Assembly (NCBI GenBank): GCA_022393335.1
Contig: JAJEKB010020847.1
Span: 154,140 to 218,139, forward strand
DNA: 64,000 nt
Direction: 5' to 3'
Origin: Macrotrachela quadricornifera
Lineage: Eukaryota > Rotifera > Eurotatoria > Philodinida > Philodinidae
Shown in pieces: positions 10,444-20,484 of the stretch. The position numbers were made by a program, and so were the translations under genes. The notes below the pieces were generated by a model, which was not told where the DNA came from, did not search any database, and saw only the letters and a program-made list of their open reading frames with translations. The first letter of the stretch is position 1; every line of letters starts with the position of its first letter.

Positions 10444-11846
10444 TTTTATCTAGAAAGATACACCACTTCGACCAATTATAAGTACAAAACATGCTGCAAC
10501 AATATATTGAAAAAGGTTATTTCAACTCAACAACATTATTTTGTCATTTGGCGACATTACTGATCTTTATACAATGTTACCACAAGAAGAAGCACTTGCA
10601 TATCTCGATTGATACTATTGTACAATTGGCGCGCATCATTCTTGAAGAGAATGCTTTCGTTTACAAGAAGACATTTTATCATCAAATACTTGGTGGTACA
10701 ATGGGATCCGCATTTACATTAACTTTAGCTAATATCCTTATGTGGAAATGGGGAAAACAAGCAATACTTTCAAAATTAAATCCTCGTGAATTATACGGCC
10801 AGTAAGTTTCATTTTTATGTTAATAATTACTCTTAGTACTTTAACTTTTTTCAATTGGTATAGATATATTGATGATATCTTCTTTACATCAAATAAATCC
10901 GAGAAGAAGATCATCGTAATGGTAGAAGAAACTAATAAACTCCATCCAAATATTAAATTAACATATAAAATAGCTTAAACCGTTCCATTTCTTGATCTTC
11001 TTATCACTAATGACAATGGTATACTCTTATCATCGGTCTATCACAAACCGGTTGCAGAACCATCGATTGTACCTTTCATATCTGATCATCCTCGACATGT
11101 ATTTCAAAATATTGTACAAACTGCACTTATTCGAACAATTCGATACTCATCATCATTCGAACTTTTCAACATCGAACACCGTTCCATTCGATTAATGCTG
11201 TTATACAATGGGTAAGTCTCTTTTAATTTTAGTGAACTAATTATCTAACTAAATAACATTAAGATATCCATCAACTTATATAAATGAACAATTTCGAAAG
11301 TTTTTTTATGAAATACAACCATTCGTCATCATCATCATTATCATCATTGCACTCTATCGTACCCGTTATCGAGAACAAGAACAAATATTTTGCCATACGT
11401 TCCAAATTGCAACAGCAGCCCAGTGCCAAACAAATACAAGCATTGAAGAGAGCGAGTAAAATCGATGTTCGCAACGAATTTCGACTGAATAGCAATGCTC
11501 CAACAAAATCAACGACGACCGTGAAAGAAAAAAGGCTGGAATGTATGAAGCGTGATATGCATAAAATCTCCAACGATTCGTTTGGTAATGCATCCGCAAT
11601 ATATGTGAAATTAATTGCTGGCTATCGAAATAATCCACCGACAAAGCGTGAATTAACACGAAAACGACCACATAAACGATTACTGAAAAATATCACGAGT
11701 AAAAGTAAGACTTTCTTTACTTGTGATTAAACTGAAAGAATTCAAACCTGATATAAAAAATTTTTCTTTTCTCTTCTTCCTCAGACCCAAAACCAATTCG
11801 TAACAAGAACGGCCGTTGCAATCAAGCAAATCCATTGACATATTAA
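10444..11846 (+). pseudogene. Penelope-like element reverse transcriptase, decayed (Athena type)
   Basis: The segment encodes the central and C-terminal RT of a Penelope-like element. DITDLYTMLPQEEALAYL lies at 10549-10608, and LARIILEENAFVYKKTFYHQ and MGSAFTLTLANILMWKW follow by 10760. An intron (10802-10863) follows, then catalytic YIDDIFF and PFLDLL, YHKPVAEPSIVPF and SDHPRHVF. A second intron lies near 11209-11262. A third (11705-11784) leads to a short C-terminus, NGRCNQANPLTY, ending with TAA at 11844. Defects are a frameshift near 10600, an in-frame TAA at 10976, and a frameshift within an ATC microsatellite near 11315-11345. The 5' half is missing and no GIY-YIG endonuclease is visible, as in bdelloid Athena elements. 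Confidence 0.82.
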
Positions 11847-12184
11847 CTGTGTTTCTTCTACTAGTGTCACTGTTATGTAGCTCTGAAACTCTTAAAGTCT
11901 TTGTATTGAACGTTACTTTCTTCCCTTTCTGGAATGAAAAATCTTTTGTTCATACTATTTCATTAAATAAAAATTAATCAAAACCGTGTACTTATTATAT
12001 GAAGTGATCATTTAACTAACTTTTACATATTACTTTGCTCTTATTCTAGATTTGTATGCTATCTGAAATAAAAACATTTTCAAACAAAATCAAAAGCAGT
12101 TAGTTGAGGGTGAGTATATTTTAGCTCAGTACACAAATAAGTACAATCAGATCGATATCTTCGTGTCTCAGTCAGTGGTCCACT
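11847..12184. other. Spacer between RT and coiled-coil ORF
   Basis: This is AT-rich sequence with no open frame of note. It probably belongs to the same retroelement, since it sits between two of its likely genes. Confidence 0.35.
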
Positions 12185-12895
12185 ATGCTTGCTAACAGCA
12201 CACAAATCGGTACAACATCAACAGAAGTGATCATCATCAACGAAAGCCAAAACTTTGATATCAATCAACAACTATCGATTAAAACTGTTATCAAAAATCG
12301 ATCACTAATATATTTCGAAAAGACAAACATGATTCCAAATAAAATTCAAGCCACTTCTAACATTGAAGCCACTGAATTTTTATTTGAACTACGAGAAGGA
12401 CGACGAACACGCCGTCAGCAACGAAATCAGTGACGAAGAGAACAACGACAACCACAAGTACAACGGCAACAAACTACGAGACAACTTCCACGTCAAGAAC
12501 AAAGCCAACAACGAAATCAGCGCTTACAAAAACGTCAACAAGAACGGGAACGAAAAAACGAGGAGAAACGTCAGCAACGCTTAATATTCTTACATGGGCA
12601 TTTTAATTCATTCAAACAGCGAGTACTTCAAACGCACAGAGCAGCCTTCCTCGACACCTATCAACTCGAATACATGTATACATCAGACTGGCTCCGAAAT
12701 GGACAAATGCCACCTCAAGGCACATATCCCTCTTGGAAATACTTCAAATTATTAAAAGATGAAATGGAACAACTACATCAAATTGATGCAGTCCAATTAA
12801 TACAAGACAAAAAAAACAAAGAACACAACCAAGCACAACTTGCTCAGATGCAAGAATGGGATATACTCGAGTTTTTATATCGGCAAACTCTATAA
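12185..12895 (+). pseudogene. Gln/Arg-rich coiled-coil ORF of the retroelement, one internal TGA
   Basis: One frame runs from ATG 12185 to the stop at 12893-12895, broken only by TGA at 12431-12433. The first 82 codons end in RRTRRQQRNQ. After the TGA the same frame continues with a long Gln/Arg/Glu helix (QERERKNEEKRQQRL). A conserved-looking segment follows: FLHGHFNSFKQRVLQTHRAA, LEYMYTSDWL, PPQGTYPSWKYFKLLKDEM. The unbroken frame on both sides points to a recent nonsense change. A second frame across 12363-12584 is an overlap shadow. Coiled-coil ORFs accompany Athena RTs in large bdelloid telomeric retroelements (Terminons). Here the ORF lies downstream of the RT, so it could be part of such an assembly or ORF1 of a tandem neighbour. 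Confidence 0.6.
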
Positions 12896-13070
12896 AACCT
12901 TCAATATATAGATTGGCCATAAATATCTATCTATCGTCTTTCCTATGAGCTATACTAAACTATGTCGAAAAGATTTGACTACATTGTAAGCGTTTTTTCA
13001 TCTTTCCTTGAAATAAGATCTTGTATTCCATTGAATTGATTTCTTGAATCATTCATCTTATACGAAAACC

Positions 13071-13100
13071 AACTGATGAGTCCCTTAAACAAGGACGAAA
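13071..13100 (+). ncRNA. Hammerhead-ribozyme-like core
   Basis: The sequence reads CTGATGA at 13073-13079, then GTCC, a 9-nt loop, GGAC, then GAAA at 13097-13100. This is the invariant hammerhead core with a perfect 4-bp stem II, very like natural type I motifs. Hammerheads are known in Penelope-like elements, and this one lies about 180 bp past the coiled-coil ORF on the same strand. Stems I and III are not convincing: the expected UH cleavage triplet appears disrupted (GTGC near 13114-13117). The ribozyme may be degenerate. Confidence 0.5.
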
Positions 13101-13844
13101 TTGCGATATTGATGTGCTTGACTCACCCCTAAAAATATACACAAACCTGTTTTTTCGATTGATGAAATCAAGATAAGTATATTGAGTATTATTCTAATGT
13201 GTTTTGACGTATAGATATACATATAGGCAGAAATGTAATAATATTTCAAATAGTTAGACTTTTCCGTAACGCATGATACTGCGGTTCATCAACTGAAGAT
13301 TCTAATAAATGTATATTTTTCTCCAGAAATGATTTTATTCGAATAGATTGTATTTATAGTTTAATAATCATGACTATACGTGATAAATAAGATTCTATAT
13401 ATCGCATAAAGCACACCGTTGACATAAATATCTCAGAAAATTTAATAAAAATATAAATGAGATATAAATTCATATGAATTAGTCGATTGTAATTACTCGG
13501 TAAGAAGTTCGAATCTAATCAGAAGAAAATCAATAAAGAATAGATAGTGGTATTCTTTGAGTGAATCATGGTGTTAGATAACACCGTCGATTACGGCGAT
13601 ATTCACTGAGAATTTTCTCGTGGGGTGACAGCAACGAAAAGAAGTTGATCACGCAGTTCTCTAGTAAAAGCATCAACAAAACAATCTATGTCGGTTTTTT
13701 TCTGGAAACTGCTAGTCAACTACAGTTTTGCTCAGTTATTGAAATTTATTTCTGAAAAGACACTATGAAAATCGAAAAAATATGATATCTCGAATACGAA
13801 ATGAAGTGATAAAGTGTCATTATTGTGGTCTATTAGTGAATAAA
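13101..13844. other. Non-coding, no feature recognised
   Basis: This stretch may be the 3' part of the retroelement or host spacer. I see no open frame, inverted repeat or duplicated segment shared with the ART-TPR units. Confidence 0.35.
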
Positions 13845-14039
13845 CTACTTGGATCCGAATTGTTGCAGACGAAGTTGATGATCTAGGTTGTATTGTTGTT
13901 GCATTCTGTTGTTCATGGCCTGTATTGCTTGATACTGATTCAATTGTTGAGTCAAGTTGCTCGTGGGTAGTGAATGTGTTCCTTGAAATAAATTACCAGT
14001 TTGATGCATTCTATGAGGGCTTCAGGAATTTTGACCCAT
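13845..14039 (-). pseudogene. Gln/Asn-rich coding remnant, unidentified
   Basis: A minus-strand frame from ATG 14009 to TAG 13845 encodes 54 residues rich in Gln and Asn (MHQTGNLFQG, then LNQYQAIQAMNNRMQQQYN). The frame is open five codons further upstream to an ATG at 14039 if a TGA at 14022-14024 is ignored. The composition is unlike random AT-rich frames here and resembles low-complexity tails of transcription factors or RNA-binding proteins. It could be a terminal exon or fragment carried by a mobile element. I do not recognise it. Confidence 0.3.
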
Positions 14040-15136
14040 GTTGTTTATATTTTAGAAACTAAAATAGTGTTGTTATTGAGGAAAAACTCAACCCAAAGAT
14101 GGATGAAGTACGTTAGATTGAAGAATACGTTAATTTACCTCTTAATAAATACTAAGCATCTACTTCCTCGCTTGTGATCATTCAACTGTGACAAATATTA
14201 CGAAAAATAAATGATGTCATGTTTCTTATAGCAATATCTCCAAACACATACGTTCCTATTTATTAATAGAACTGTTCGATTCTGAACAGAATTCAGAATT
14301 GAAAACACTTTTAACTTATTTTTAATCATTTTTAGAATTTGAACTAATTATAACAACTTTTTAAGAATATTGCCAATTTCAAAACTTACGCTTAAATAAT
14401 GAAAGATTACGACCTCTTTTGATATAAACTATTGCTCGTCTAATGTCGCTTTTGTTTGATTCGTCTGTCGTCTCATTCATATATCGACTTAAACGCGTAA
14501 CGCGTCACTTCGGAGGCTATGGTTTCAAAGTCATCAGTTAGATAACTCATTGCTGTCATTTTATAGAGCATAGTCGAAAGTGTATAGAAACATATTTTGT
14601 TTTCTTAATCTCTGCTGTAAATCCTGTTTAATAATTAAGATTATTAAGATCATTAATATCTTATGAAAAATTCATTATTAAGCTCGCTAATGAATTCAAT
14701 TAATTTATTCGAACAGTTAGGTATATGATAAGCTGATTAAGATAATTTGAGACTGTGATAGTAGATACATATTTTGGCATAATATTGCGTTTTTTATTCA
14801 TTATTGTTCCATCAGGCGAGTTTAACCAAAACTACTCCATTTATATCATCATCGCGTTACAAAAAGTCAGTATTGTTTATTTTTCACCAATAAGGTATAA
14901 CAGTTTTCTTCTCGAAGTATATACATAAAGCTAATTTTGTATGAGCTATCTGATGATGTATTTTTATTTTCGAAAGGTTATACTTTGTAAAATTTTTTGG
15001 TAACTCGATGACGTTTTTTTGCATTTTTTTCTTGATTTGTGATGGGGGTCAGAATTTCGAAAACAATAAAGTTTTATACTTTTCAACCTAATCCTATGAG
15101 TTCGAGATAGCGTTCCATCCTGATTCTAAATATGTA
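14040..15136. other. Non-coding spacer
   Basis: No gene is visible. A short CG-containing motif, CTTAAACGCGTAACGCG at about 14488, recurs in inverted form at about 16468-16490 on the far side of the pogo-like element. This is the only structure I see. Confidence 0.35.
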
Positions 15137-15866
15137 CAGTAAAACCTCTCTATTCTGAACACCACTGGGACTTTTCAAAATCGTTCATAATGACGGGGTG
15201 ATCATATAGGAGGGGGATCATACAAAAAGTTTTTTTTACTTTAAACCACATGTTTTATTCTTTGTTCTCTGCAAAGTGAACCAGTCATAGACGTTCGTGT
15301 TGATATCTTGATTAAATTCATTTTTGAATTTTCTTTTTAATTTTTTATTTCTGTTCAATTCGTAATCATTTGTGTATTCTAATTTTCTTTTTAAAATATT
15401 TGAAACAGCTCCAATTGAAATATGAAATTTTTCACTTAATGCTCGATGAGAAAGTCCATTTTCTTTCTCTTTTATAAGGTTAATTTTTTGTTCTAAACAA
15501 AGTTCATGACGAGTTGACATATTTAATAATTTAATATTAACATATAAACATACAAGACGTAATTCAATTGTGTATAGGCGAAATTTAAAATGATTTTTTT
15601 TCTCTATTTCTCTCCAAGCCAATCACAAAACTAGCCAATGAGATACATTGTGTTAATCCAAAGTTTAACGGTGCCGTCTATATCGTTCACATTACAGAGG
15701 GAAATTATACAGCTGGGACCATAAAAAAAGTGTTCACATTCAGAATCGCGAGGATTTCATTAAGGAGGGGGTCAAAACCAGCAAAAATTGCTCGGGGGGA
15801 CCGGAGACCGTTCAGTATGACAGGTTGATCATTAAGGAGGGGTGTTCAGTAATAGAGGTTTTACTG
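15137..15866. mobile_element. pogo/Tigger-like miniature DNA transposon
   Basis: It is bounded by inverted repeats: CAGTAAAACCTCT at the left, and the matching AGAGGTTTTACTG at the right. Each continues to GAACACC in inverted register (about 26 bp). TA lies on both sides (15135-15136 and 15867-15868). CAGTAAAACCTCT ends and TA targets are typical of the pogo group of Tc1/mariner. The inner ends carry repeated TGACGGGGTGATCAT-like text. At 730 bp it holds only part of a transposase. Confidence 0.82.
15236..15622 (-). pseudogene. pogo-like transposase, N-terminal fragment
   Basis: The useful frame begins at the internal Met of MSTRHELCLEQKINLIKEKE. It gives a psq/CENP-B-type helix-turn-helix (GLSHRALSEKFHISIGAVSN, ILKRK) and ends about 60 residues later, inside the transposon. 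The second DNA-binding domain and the DDE catalytic core are missing, so it is not an active transposase. A truncated DNA-binding protein that still recognises the ends is possible. The first 34 codons of the open frame look non-coding. Confidence 0.6.
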
Positions 15867-16929
15867 TATTTGGTTTTATGTTTCAAGTATATTTTTATGA
15901 AAATAATCAAGAAATATCCTTCAGCTTTTAGATGTTGATAGTTACCTGTCTAAATTGTAACAAATAACTTTTGACTTAAAATGGTTAATTGTATCAAATT
16001 TAATGCTAGTTCTCTACAATTATGGTAGAAAGCACACTATCTTAACTTTACGTAGCTATAAATACTTCTAAAATAGGTATAGAAAACTCGGGTGCGAAAA
16101 GTAGCGCCATCGCGTTTCATTGATAAAATCGATCTTTTAAAAGATTAGAGGGTCCACTCGGGAAACTAGTTTTAGCTATACACATATCAAAGTGTGAGTT
16201 ACAAAAGATCAAATGAATGTCTCCTCTGGTGTATTATAGATTCGCAGAAAAATAGCAAAGAAGCATAGCACTATCAAAATTTAGTCCTTTTTTCGTCATC
16301 GTGTTACGACATGTATTTTATCAACAACTTTTGAACGGTGCATTCAAACGAGCCAATTTTTCTAGGATTTGTAGATGGCTGTGAGGTACATATTCTGATG
16401 AAGAAAGAAAATTTTTGAACACATTAGCCTATAAGAAAAGATACACATACTCTGGCCAAAACGTCATCGCGTTACGCGCGTTTAAGCTGATATGTTGTAA
16501 TTACACAAAAAATGCAGAAAATGCACGTGGTGTGTTGATATTTTTTGTCTTCAATCCCGACATAATATTTTTCTTTCAAGCCTACGGCTCGTTCGCACGA
16601 TACAAAAAGAATGATGTAATATTTATTCATCGTCTTATTTTTTTTTTATTATTTTGCTAGTGAATGTAACACTCGGAAGTGCTTACATAGTAATAGAAAG
16701 AGAAATTGAGATATTTAAGCTAAAAACTACATTATTAATGCAATGCGGTACTTAATTTGTCACCAGTGTAATTAATTCCAACAAAATTTAGGTCATGCTT
16801 GTAAGGAAATTAAGGAAGTAAATAAACTAATTAAGAAAGGAAAAAAAATGGAAGAGGAAAAATAAGAGAAAAAGGAGAAGAATAAAAGGAAAAAAGAAGG
16901 CTGAAGTATTACATGTGTCATTAATCGTA
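15867..16929. other. Non-coding, includes LINE 3' region
   Basis: No gene is visible. From about 16800 to 16929 the minus strand is pyrimidine-rich and follows the ORF2 stop of the non-LTR element, so it is probably its 3' untranslated region. The 81-codon frame at 16415-16660 has no recognisable content. Confidence 0.4.
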
Positions 16930-19900
16930 TTAATTCGTTTCAATAAAAAATAACCATTTTAACAGAAATGATTCGTGACGATCTATCAACTGTCGCACAC
17001 GGCGCAATCGAAAAAAATGACCGAGATGATCATTTTTTCTTTTGTAATACTCATCCCAAATGAAGACATCATTATAGAAAAGTGAGGATCCAAGATCAGT
17101 AAAATGCATTGTTTTTAATTTCTTTCGAATGTGTCTTTTTACATAAAATTCTAAAGGATATTCCGCAGTAAAACTATAGAGACTGTGCAGACAAGAATGG
17201 ACAACGATACACCAATCGAAGACCTACACGGGATTTTTGTTGCGATATATGTTGTTGAGTTTCTGGGAGTAGAGGATAAAAGGGAAACAACCACGCAAAG
17301 TGTGGAAATGTAAATGCAAAAAAGCATTGGCGAAGAACTTTAGACGATATACTTCGTCCAGTTTGTAACCATTTTAGTTTACCTAGGGATTTTTGAATAT
17401 TTTCAATACATTTTTCAACAGTGGGTCTCAAGGAAAGTTTGTCCGTCTAAGTAAATCCTAAATACTTAAACTCTTTAACTAATTCAATTTTTTCTCCATT
17501 CATGGTGATATTTATCACTGATCGTTTTACTTGCGTATGAAATAACTGTGCCACCGTTTTCGATACATTTATCGGTTGTTTCCATTGTTTTGAATATGCA
17601 TACACCTTATTACAAATTCTCGTGCCTTCTTCCTCTAGATATTGGATCATTGAAGTTAAATACTTCACAATAGGAGGTCTAATGAGTATACCAAGATCAT
17701 CTGCGAAAATATGGCCTGAGTGCGCTCCTAGACAGTTTATTAAGTCGCAATGGAACACAATAAACAAATATGGACTGACGAGGGAACATCGCCAACTGTT
17801 CAATCGCTTTTGAGTTCGGATTTGGTGCATAAGATAGACCCTAATGAAGTATGAAAAACCCCAAAATATTAAGTGCCTTTAGGTCTTCTATTCAGAGTTA
17901 TCGGCATTTTACTGAAATTTTGGCCTATGCCATGGTATATACCGGAAAATTAAATGACGGTATTTCGTCCTGAGATTTTGCCCAGAGAGGGGTCTATCGA
18001 TAAGTAGAATGTCCTGAAAATTTCAGCTCAAAAGAATGTTTTCTTCTCCAGATATTGGACTCCCTAAAATGACCTATATACCACGAATAATGCTACAATT
18101 TCCTATAATTTAACAGTTTCATATCTTGAGAAGAAAACATTCTTTTGAGCTGAAATTTTCAGCACATTCTACTTATCGATAGACCCCTCTCTGGGCAAAA
18201 CCTCAGGACGAAATACCGTCATTTAATTTTCCGGTATATAACATGGCATAGGCCAAAATTTCAGTAAAATGCCGATAACTCTGGATAGAAGACCTAAGGG
18301 CACTTAATATTTTGGGATTTTTCATACTTCATTAGGGTCTATCTTATGCACCAAATGCGAACTCAAAAGCGATTGGACAGTTGGCGATGTTCCCTCGTGA
18401 GACTACTGCTTTGAGGAAGTCCTATACGTATACTAAACATTTTCGATGTTTTCTCGCCAAAAACTACATATGCTCTTCTATTCTTCAACCAACTATTGAC
18501 TATTTTCAGTAGTTCTAGAGGCATACCAAATCTCCACAATTTAACCAAGAGAGCTGCATGCCAGACACGATCAAACGCCTTTTTATAGTCGATATAGATA
18601 GCAAGTACCGGTACATTAGTCGCCATAGCATTTTTTACTTTCTGATAGATCGATAACACTCTAGTAGGGAGAAGACATTTTGGACGAAATCCTGATTGTT
18701 CTATGGGTACCAAGTGATTACTTTCCGACCACTGTCTAATTCTTTCAAGTAGAATTTTTTCAAAAAGTTTTGAATGCGTTGGTAACAAGGATATAGGACG
18801 TGTTTGGTGACATTTCGGAACACCTGTTTTCAGCTTGTTTAAGGTTACAATCTTCGCTAATTTCCATTCATCGAGGTATCTAAATTCACTCAACCAGCCA
18901 TTAAAACATTTTGCCAAGCAATCAATGTAGCTCAATGGAAGCTTTTTAATCATAAAATTCGATACTGAATCATGACCTGACGACTTTATCAATTGTTTGA
19001 CTTCAGCGCCACTAGTTTGTTTTTTTCGTTGATCAGAGATCGATAACTTATTCAGTAGTTCATTATACTCTGCTTCTATTTGAACATCATGCGTATCAGA
19101 GTAATCGATCAATGGTGGTTTGAATTGTTCATTATAGTACTGGCTTAGTTCGTTCGTAATTTCTTGATGTGTTGAAAGTACAGTATTTTTGCTGCTAATT
19201 TATAGAACGGTGGCGACCGCATTTTATATAGACGCGACAGGTGTGTCCAAAATGCTTTATCACTATTGTCATGTGTCACTTGAATATCTGATAAGAAACT
19301 TTGCCATCGCTCTGCTTTATACTTGCCGATCATAACTTTTGATTCTCTTGTTCCTTCACAAAAATTTCTTTTTTGTCTAAGATGGTAGTATTTATTTCTC
19401 ACCTTTCTTATTTCTTTTAATTTCTCGACAATACTAGTTGGTAATGTCGGTCTGTATTTTTCTTTCTCTTTCCAATGCATCACTCTTTTTGTAACAGCAG
19501 TGATAAAGCAAATGTATTCGTTATACCACTCATCGATGCTCTTTTTCTTTTGTTCTTCCACCCAGAATGTTTATAGTAATACTAATACAGCTTCAAACGC
19601 TCTCCAATTTGTATGAGGAAAAATGTTACTGATATCGAACGAAATATTTTCGCATGAGAGCACAGTCGGCCAGTGATCACTCGTGCCAAAATGCAAGGTT
19701 TCACTTGTAATATCAGTACTATTTGAGAATGATAAATCTATATTACGTAGAGAGCGCTTCGATGTGTGCGAGGTCGATGGTATGTAATTCAAATTGTTTT
19801 CTTCTATCCATTCTTTCACACGAGCCCCTCGCTTATCTGTTAATGGACTATTTCATTCCTTTACTGTAGCGTTAAAATTCCCGGTTAGAATAGTATCTTC

Positions 19901-20470
19901 TATTATATAAGGAAGGATATCATCAAGACCACGTTGCTGACTAGCGGGCCAATAAATACCAATAATACGTGTTGGTTCTGATAGGCCTATTATATTGATA
20001 ATAACTGTATTCGGAATGTTAACATCAATACGCGTTGCCTTCAAATGCTTTCCTACTGTTATACACACTCCTCCATTACGATTAGTGCCTTTTTGATAAA
20101 ATGTGTTAAAATGTGGTAATTGGTATGTGCTCCATAGCTCTCCTACTTCTGTAAAAACACAAATAGATGCTTGTACTTTATACACTAACTTAATTACTTC
20201 AAGTGCTTGTGTATACCACCCTTGTACATTATAGCATAATATTTTTAAACTTTCTTTCGCATTACCAGACGAAGTTAAATTAACACTTTCCCACTGTTGT
20301 AAAACTGAATTCAAGGTTCTGCTTGAGTACCACTCATCTAAAAGAGAAGAAATTATTCTTTGCTCTTTTGTTGAAAAATTCCATATTCTTAACTGGTGTA
20401 TCGCTTGTTCTTTAGGATTAGGTAATTGTTCTAGAGGCCTGAAAGGATAAAAAAACTTTCGCAAAAACAT
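16930..20470 (-). pseudogene. Non-LTR retrotransposon ORF2 (endonuclease + reverse transcriptase), broken
   Basis: The endonuclease of the APE type starts with ILCYNVQGWY near 20250. FTEVGE, NRNGGVCITV, GNFNA (normally GDFNA) and SDHWPTV (19670s) follow. The RT runs from 19112, with RPISLLPTHSKLFEKI, EQSGFRP, IYIDYKKAFDRVWH (motif A) and GLPQSSSL (motif B). The continuation at 17830-17447 has SPYLFIVFH, HIFADDLGI (motif C) and FKYLGFT. A C-terminal part (HIRKKLKTMHFTDLGSS) ends at TAA 16930. Defects are TGA for the Trp after NATVKE (about 19855), frameshifts near 19565, 19130, 17440 and 17165, and the 621-bp hairpin insertion between motifs B and C. It cannot transpose. Confidence 0.88.
17778..18398. 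mobile_element. 621-bp foldback element inside the LINE RT
   Basis: Two arms of 278 bp (17778-18055 and 18121-18398) are inverted copies with only about ten differences, separated by a 65-bp loop. The ends are ACGAGGGAACATCGCC and its complement. Removing the element restores the RT reading ...LPQ-SSSL-SPYLF..., so the insertion was almost exact, with at most one base duplicated. There is no coding capacity. The arms are so similar that the element is young or its arms are homogenised. Confidence 0.85.
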
Positions 20471-20484
20471 TGAGGTTCGACATT

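Noticed and set aside
11271..11671. Minus-strand frames with hydrophobic stretches opposite the RT C-terminus
   Set aside because: They are antisense to the Penelope-like RT exon that extends into the C-terminal NGRCNQANPLTY.
13500..13520. GTTCGAATC word suggesting a tRNA T-arm
   Set aside because: No matching D-arm, anticodon stem or acceptor stem in the expected positions.
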